Below, in pieces: positions 39,987 through 43,812 of a stretch of DNA of 43,812 nt. The notes under the pieces are model-generated. The model saw nothing but the letters and a program-made list of their open reading frames with translations. It was not told the DNA's origin and made no database searches. Numbering within the stretch: position 1 is the stretch's first letter; every line of letters begins with the position of its first letter. This stretch comes from Streptomyces caelestis (GTDB lineage: Bacteria > Actinomycetota > Actinomycetes > Streptomycetales > Streptomycetaceae): contig NZ_LGCN01000229.1 in NCBI RefSeq assembly GCF_001279005.1, positions 1 to 43,812 of the forward strand, read 5' to 3'. A program made the translations under genes and the position numbers.

Positions 39987-40592
39987 ATGACGGACAGCAG
40001 AACCGGTGGGATCCCACATCAGGTACCGAAAGGGTCCTACGGAGTGCCGCTGCGTGCTGACGAGTGGGAGGAGTTCTCCCCGGGGTTCGGCGACAACAGT
40101 CACCGAGGTCACTTCGGGGAGCAGTTCATCCGCATGCTGGCCGCGGCGGCGAACATCGACGCGGCCCAGCGCGACCGCGACCGGGTCGGCGTGGACTGGC
40201 AACTGGGTCACCCCCGCCGGTCGGGCGGACGCCGGTACCCGGTCATCGAAGCACAGGTGAAGTGCACCTCCTCACCGGAACTGCACGACGATCACATCGC
40301 CTTCGACCTCAAGACGCGGTACTACAACGAACTGGCCGGCAACGACTACGACATCCCGCGCTTCCTGTTCGTCGTCCTGGCACCCGCCGACCCCTTCTCG
40401 TGGTCCGATGCGACGCCGGAACGGCTGCTGCTGCGCAACGCCGCCTACTGGGCGTGTCTGCACGACCAGAAGCCCGTCGCGGGCGGCACGGGCACGCGCA
40501 GGGTCCACGTCCCGCGGGGCAATCTGCTGACCGCCGACACCCTGCACGACCTGTTCTCCCCGAACTTCCGGGCCATGGTGGGGGTGTCGTGA
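39987..40592 (+). CDS. DUF4365 nuclease-like protein
   Basis: 201 residues; ATG at 39987 behind a GGGGGG run. A compact PD-(D/E)XK-like arrangement is visible: Glu45 in GHFGEQFIRML, Asp70 in RVGVDWQLG, and Gln90-x-Lys92 in PVIEAQVKCTS, followed by HIAFDLKTRYYNELAG and the RFLFVVLAP strand. This is the layout of DUF4365, a predicted nuclease domain that recurs in defence regions. The downstream 398-aa gene overlaps by GTGA, so the two are translated together. Divergent from drmA. Enzyme activity is inferred, not shown. Confidence 0.8.
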   Translation: MTDSRTGGIPHQVPKGSYGVPLRADEWEEFSPGFGDNSHRGHFGEQFIRMLAAAANIDAAQRDRDRVGVDWQLGHPRRSGGRRYPVIEAQVKCTSSPELHDDHIAFDLKTRYYNELAGNDYDIPRFLFVVLAPADPFSWSDATPERLLLRNAAYWACLHDQKPVAGGTGTRRVHVPRGNLLTADTLHDLFSPNFRAMVGVS

Positions 40593-41785
40593 ACGTGATC
40601 ACGGACGCGGAGTTCGAGGAGGCCCAGACCCTGGCCCCGGAAACCCTCCGCCGATATCTGAGCGGCAAGGGCTGGCGGACGGAGCGCGCGTTTTCAGGCG
40701 CCGAATTGTGGGAGCGGTACGTCGAGACCGAGCCCGACGCGCCGTACGAGGTCCTCGTGCCGGCCGAGCGGCGCCGGGACTATCCGGGCCGGATCGCCGA
40801 CATCCTGGAGACCCTCGCCGTGGTCGAGGCGCGTCGTCCGGGGGACATCCTGCGGGAGATGCGCCTGCCGCCGTCGGACTGGCAGTTCCTGCGCCTGACG
40901 CCGCCCGGACCGTCCGGTACGGCTCCGCTGCTGGACCTGGTGTCGGCACTCAACGGTCTGAGGGAGCTGCACACCGCCGCCGCGTCCTCGGCACTGACTC
41001 CGCAGGTTGTGCAGCCCGCGCAGAAACCGCAGGCGGTGAAGGACCATGTGGCGTCCGTCCGGCTGGACCAGACCCGGGTCGGCAGTTACGTCGTCGCGGC
41101 TCACACGCCCCTGCCGCACCAGCGGGCCCGGCGCCTGCAGGAGGCGGTCCGGCAGGCCGCGCTCTTCGATGCCGATCCGTTCCCGGGTGGGCCGGGTGCA
41201 CGAGCATCCGAGCCTTACGCACGCCAGGTCTCCCGGGTCCTGTTCGCGGGTGTTACCTGCGCGAGGGTTGCGGCAGACGAGTCTCTCGAACGGGACAGTC
41301 TGGCCGATTTCGCACGATTCATCGAGGCAGGACTTTCGGCCAATCTCTGCGAGGCCCTGGTCAGGATCGCCGGGGAGGAGCGGCGTGGGTACTCCCTGTC
41401 CTTCGCCTGGGCTCCCGACCTGCCGGTGACGCAGGCCTCGCCGCCGGTGGCGATCACTCCACGCCATGTCATGGTCCTGGAGGAGGGGGCCAAGGACCTG
41501 CGGAAGCGGCTTGACCGGGAGCTGGGCGTCGTACTCGTAGGGATGGTGACCCGCCTGCGGGCGGAGAAGGGGCAGCACCGTGAAGCCACGGTCTACGGTT
41601 CGTTCGCCCACGAGGGATGGGGCCGCCCGCGTCAGGTGCGAGTGCAGCTCAGCAGGGAACACGTCGAGCAAGCCATGAGTGCCTGGCGTCACCGCTGGCA
41701 GGTGGTGGTGAGGGGGAACCTGGAAACGCGGGGGAACGGCTTGCTGCTGCGGCCGGTCACCGAGTTCGAGGTGCGGCCGGTATGA
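40589..41785 (+). CDS. Unknown 398-aa protein coupled to the DUF4365 gene
   Basis: 398 residues from the GTG at 40589, overlapping the preceding stop in GTGA. No named domain recognised. The N-terminus (LAPETLRRYLSGKGWRTERAF, then YEVLVPAERRRDYPGRIADILETLAVVEARRPGDILREM) looks like a small alpha/beta domain that I associate with uncharacterised actinobacterial proteins. The middle is helical. The last ~85 residues form beta strands (LVGMVTRLRAEKGQHREATVYGS, RQVRVQLSREHVEQAMSAW, WQVVVRGNLETRGNGLLLRPV) that could be an OB-like barrel. It may regulate, dock or deliver the nuclease-like partner. Confidence 0.75.
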   Translation: MNVITDAEFEEAQTLAPETLRRYLSGKGWRTERAFSGAELWERYVETEPDAPYEVLVPAERRRDYPGRIADILETLAVVEARRPGDILREMRLPPSDWQFLRLTPPGPSGTAPLLDLVSALNGLRELHTAAASSALTPQVVQPAQKPQAVKDHVASVRLDQTRVGSYVVAAHTPLPHQRARRLQEAVRQAALFDADPFPGGPGARASEPYARQVSRVLFAGVTCARVAADESLERDSLADFARFIEAGLSANLCEALVRIAGEERRGYSLSFAWAPDLPVTQASPPVAITPRHVMVLEEGAKDLRKRLDRELGVVLVGMVTRLRAEKGQHREATVYGSFAHEGWGRPRQVRVQLSREHVEQAMSAWRHRWQVVVRGNLETRGNGLLLRPVTEFEVRPV

Positions 41786-41818
41786 CAGGCGGGCGGCCGA
41801 CCAGGGATCCAGCGGCTC

Positions 41819-42721
41819 CTACTCCGCAGCTCGTCCCAGGTACGTGTACTCCGTGGCCCGCGTGATGCCGACGGCGTCCAGGCGCTGTCTGAACCGGACC
41901 CGGAAGTGGACGTTGTCCCCGAGTCCCGGGCGCATACGGAGCAGGACCTCGGGGTCCTCGAAGTGGACGTCGTAGGAGGGGGCGTTCCCGGCCGTACCCG
42001 TCTTGACCTTGGCCCAGCCGCTCTCCCGCAGTTCCGTGATGCGGCCGGAGAGGGTGATCTCCTGATCCCGTGACCGGGTGCGGCGGAGACGTTCGGCGTG
42101 GTGCCGGCCGCGTTCACCGAGGCGGGCCCTGAGGACGTGACCGTAGGTGTCGTACCAGGCCACGTCCAAGGACAGAGCGAACTCGTCCAGCGCGCGTGCC
42201 ACGGCGTCGACGGAGTCGAAGAGCCGCGGCCAGTCACGGACGTCCTCCTCGGACTCCAGGACGTGAAGGAGTCGGCAGAAGGTCTGCACACCGATACCGG
42301 CCGCAGAGAGACCGTCCACGATCGGTGCGTCCGTCGCGTGCGCCGTGGCGACGGGGCGTGCGTGGATCACGGTGCTGCCCGCCGAGAGGCCGGTGAGTTC
42401 CAGGCGGACCGGGGTGCCCGCGGCGGCGGACACGGCCTTCTCCACCGGATCGAGGAGGGCGTCCCCCCACTGGAAGCGCAACGCGCCGCGCTCCGTGTGA
42501 GGACCGGTGAGCCGGAGCCGCAGCTCTTCGTCGAGGCGGGCGTGGGGCTCGTACTCCCGTACCGCGGCGAGTCGGCTCGCCCGGTGGTCGGCCTCGACCT
42601 CGTCGTCGTCCCGGTGCTCTGTTCCCATCTCCCACAGCCGCTGTCGTGCGGCGGCTGCGGCGGTCGGGTTGTTTCTGAGGAGCTCGCGCCTGCGTTCGCG
42701 CCAGCTGTCGCCGGTCGTCAC
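41819..42721 (-). CDS. Unknown 300-aa protein, partner of a nucleotidyltransferase-fold gene
   Basis: 300 residues from a GTG at 42721 overlapping the upstream stop as GTGA. No named domain recognised. It begins with a charged helix (WRERRRELLRNNPTAAAAARQRLWEMG), then strands (LRLRLTGPHTERGALRFQWG, VRLELTGLSAGSTVIHARPV), a helical middle (about 135-222) with RLGERGRHHAERLRR, and a C-terminal beta-rich part (ITLSGRITELRESGWAKVKTG ... LGDNVHFRVRFRQRLDAVGITRATEYTYLG). The helical part has R-x-x-x-x-x-H spacing but is not a convincing HEPN domain. Its tail recalls that of the 398-aa protein. Function unknown. Confidence 0.72.
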   Translation of the reverse strand: MTTGDSWRERRRELLRNNPTAAAAARQRLWEMGTEHRDDDEVEADHRASRLAAVREYEPHARLDEELRLRLTGPHTERGALRFQWGDALLDPVEKAVSAAAGTPVRLELTGLSAGSTVIHARPVATAHATDAPIVDGLSAAGIGVQTFCRLLHVLESEEDVRDWPRLFDSVDAVARALDEFALSLDVAWYDTYGHVLRARLGERGRHHAERLRRTRSRDQEITLSGRITELRESGWAKVKTGTAGNAPSYDVHFEDPEVLLRMRPGLGDNVHFRVRFRQRLDAVGITRATEYTYLGRAAE

Positions 42722-43302
42722 AGTCGCACCTCCAGATATCCGCGTGCCGGGGCGGCACTGGCCTCGGACGGGGAGCGGTCCGCCTGATCAGGCAGTCGAC
42801 AGCGCTGCCACCAGTCGTCCCACACCCCTCTTTCCATGAAGTATGTCCGTTCCTCGGTGGACATGAGCTCAGGCCGGAAGACACGGCTGACCGGTAGGTA
42901 ACCGACCCGGACCGGCGAGACCCCGAACTCCCGCCTGATGCTGTCCCGGCTTTTGAACGCCGTGGTCAGCCACTTGGAGCCTGGCCTGCCGCGTATCGCC
43001 CGCTCGGCCCGGACGTCGATCAATAGGGTCGCGTCGATGTTGCGGGGGTCGAGCTTCGCGCTGACGAAGCTGCCACCGAGCCACAGCCTGTGGATGAGCG
43101 GAAGGCCGTCGAGGACGCTCGCGTACGCGTCCTCCAGGGCGAGGAACCCTTCGAGGTAGCCGCGCAGTCCGGTCCACAGCCTGGTCCGGGTTTTGGAATT
43201 CTCGAACTCCGGTGCCTTGACCAGCAGGGATTCCGCTTCTGCGGCAGAGACCGAGTAGCGGCCAAGGGGGAGGAAATCCGTGGCGGTGAAGGAAGGCAGC
43301 AC
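42718..43302 (-). CDS. Nucleotidyltransferase-fold protein (DUF6932-like)
   Basis: 194 residues from a GTG at 43302 with CAGGA upstream. Motif WLGGSFVSAKLDPRNIDATLLID (G76-G77-S78 ... N89-I90-class D90 ... D96) is the GS-x(n)-D pattern of minimal nucleotidyltransferases; the first Asp of the usual DxD pair is Asn89 here, so activity may be reduced or the metal site completed by Asp96. Preceded by a helical region (about 20-70) and followed by KSRDSIRREFGVSPVRVGYLPVSR. Such proteins often pair with a second gene as toxin-antitoxin or defence modules. The 300-aa gene follows with a GTGA overlap. Confidence 0.7.
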   Translation of the reverse strand: MLPSFTATDFLPLGRYSVSAAEAESLLVKAPEFENSKTRTRLWTGLRGYLEGFLALEDAYASVLDGLPLIHRLWLGGSFVSAKLDPRNIDATLLIDVRAERAIRGRPGSKWLTTAFKSRDSIRREFGVSPVRVGYLPVSRVFRPELMSTEERTYFMERGVWDDWWQRCRLPDQADRSPSEASAAPARGYLEVRL

Positions 43303-43346
43303 GTGGGTCCTGAGGGCGGTGGGTGAGGAAGGGGCCGCATTCGAGG

Positions 43347-43812
43347 TTAGAGGCGATGGGGGCCTGTTGTACGGCAGTTGGGGCAGTGGGTTTCGGTTTC
43401 TGGGGCGCGGAAGGCGTGGTCGCAGCCGTCGCAGTTGCGGAGGCCGTGGCGCACGGGCAAGGGGTCGGCCGGGGCCGGTACGGGGGCAGGGGTGGGAGTC
43501 CGTCGGTGAGGCGGTGGGCGAGGAGGGCCGCGGGGCGGTGGAGGGGTTCGTCGGGAAGGTTGTCGGTGAGGGCGTGGCGTACGGCGGTGGGGGTGACCTC
43601 GCGTTCGAGCCAGGCGGCGACTCCGGGGGCCAGGTGGGCGGTGTCCGTCGCGGAGAGCAGGAGGCGGGGGTCGTGGCGGCGCAGGCCGGTGAGGAGGTCG
43701 GTGGCCTGTTGGAGGAGGGCCGGGGCGGCGTAGCCGGGCTGGGGGACGGCGGGGAGCGCCTTGCGGGGCCGAGGCTGGGGGGCGCGTTCCTTCGGCGGCC
43801 GGGGTCGGGGGG
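43347..43812 (-). pseudogene. C-terminal part of an HTH-type Streptomyces protein, apparently frameshifted and cut by window edge
   Basis: From the right edge, one minus-strand frame encodes PQPGYAAPALLQQATDLL, DPRLLLSATDTAHLAPGVAAW, LEREVTPTAVRHALTDNLP and AALLAHRLTDGLPP. The continuation RHGLRNCDGCDHAFRAPETE and THCPNCRTTGPHRL, ending at the TAA at 43347-43349, is in another frame. Both parts resemble, in order, the C-terminus of helix-turn-helix proteins common in streptomycetes, with its closing zinc-ribbon (CDGC, CPNC). The frames join if one base is missing within about 43450-43510, a G/C homopolymer region, so a sequencing error is as likely as a true mutation. The HTH domain itself is outside the window. 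Confidence 0.65.

Noticed and set aside
41819..43302. HEPN-MNT toxin-antitoxin system
   Set aside because: The nucleotidyltransferase-like gene fits loosely, but the partner is 300 residues with large beta regions and no convincing HEPN R-x4-6-H helix pair.

Overview
The window is high-GC (well above 70% across most of it), dense actinobacterial DNA. Gene content and order point to a Streptomyces chromosome: Streptomyces-type MurB, a DUF1707 protein, a DUF574/Methyltransf_19 methyltransferase, GTG/TTG starts, intrinsic terminators that often lack a U-tract, and the order tRNA-Thr, tRNA-Met, rpmG, MaoC pair ... tRNA-Trp, secE, nusG, rplKA, rplJL, rpoBC, rpsLG-fusA-tuf. Species-level assignment cannot be made by eye.

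Layout. (1) 1-5000: 3' part of an APC amino-acid permease running off the left edge, a GlsB/YeaQ-type membrane protein, YajQ, tRNA-Tyr, a 70-residue zinc-ribbon-like protein, an atypical SDR and a cytosine-deaminase-like amidohydrolase that seems to lack several metal ligands. (2) 5000-10850: tRNA-Thr, tRNA-Met, rpmG (54 aa), two MaoC-fold proteins, murB, a hypothetical gene, adenosine deaminase and aspC on the opposite strand. (3) 10990-29990: the information-processing core, tRNA-Trp, secE, nusG (with a heavily folded leader), rplK-rplA, a lipoprotein, rplJ-rplL behind an L10-type leader and attenuator, rpoB (TTG start)-rpoC, a DUF1707 protein, rpsL-rpsG-fusA-tuf. Strong hairpins separate most of these units. 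(4) 30000-33400: an Rpn/PD-(D/E)XK-like protein, a secreted GH10 xylanase with a palindromic operator just downstream of its promoter, and a DUF574 methyltransferase. (5) 33500-43300: an accessory defence region: the three DISARM core genes drmA-drmB-drmC in one translationally coupled operon without a DNA methyltransferase, a divergent pair (DUF4365 nuclease-like protein plus an unknown 398-aa protein), and an opposed pair (nucleotidyltransferase-fold protein plus an unknown 300-aa protein). (6) 43347-43812: the C-terminal part of a Streptomyces HTH-type protein with an apparent frameshift, cut by the right edge.

How it works together: regions 2-3 are the protein-synthesis and transcription machinery, with leader/attenuator control before nusG, rplJ and rpsL. 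Region 5 looks like phage-defence cargo placed beside this highly expressed core. The methylase-free DISARM core and its two flanking coupled gene pairs are the best candidates for something not yet described. Both window ends are G/C homopolymer-rich, so sequence there should be treated with caution.
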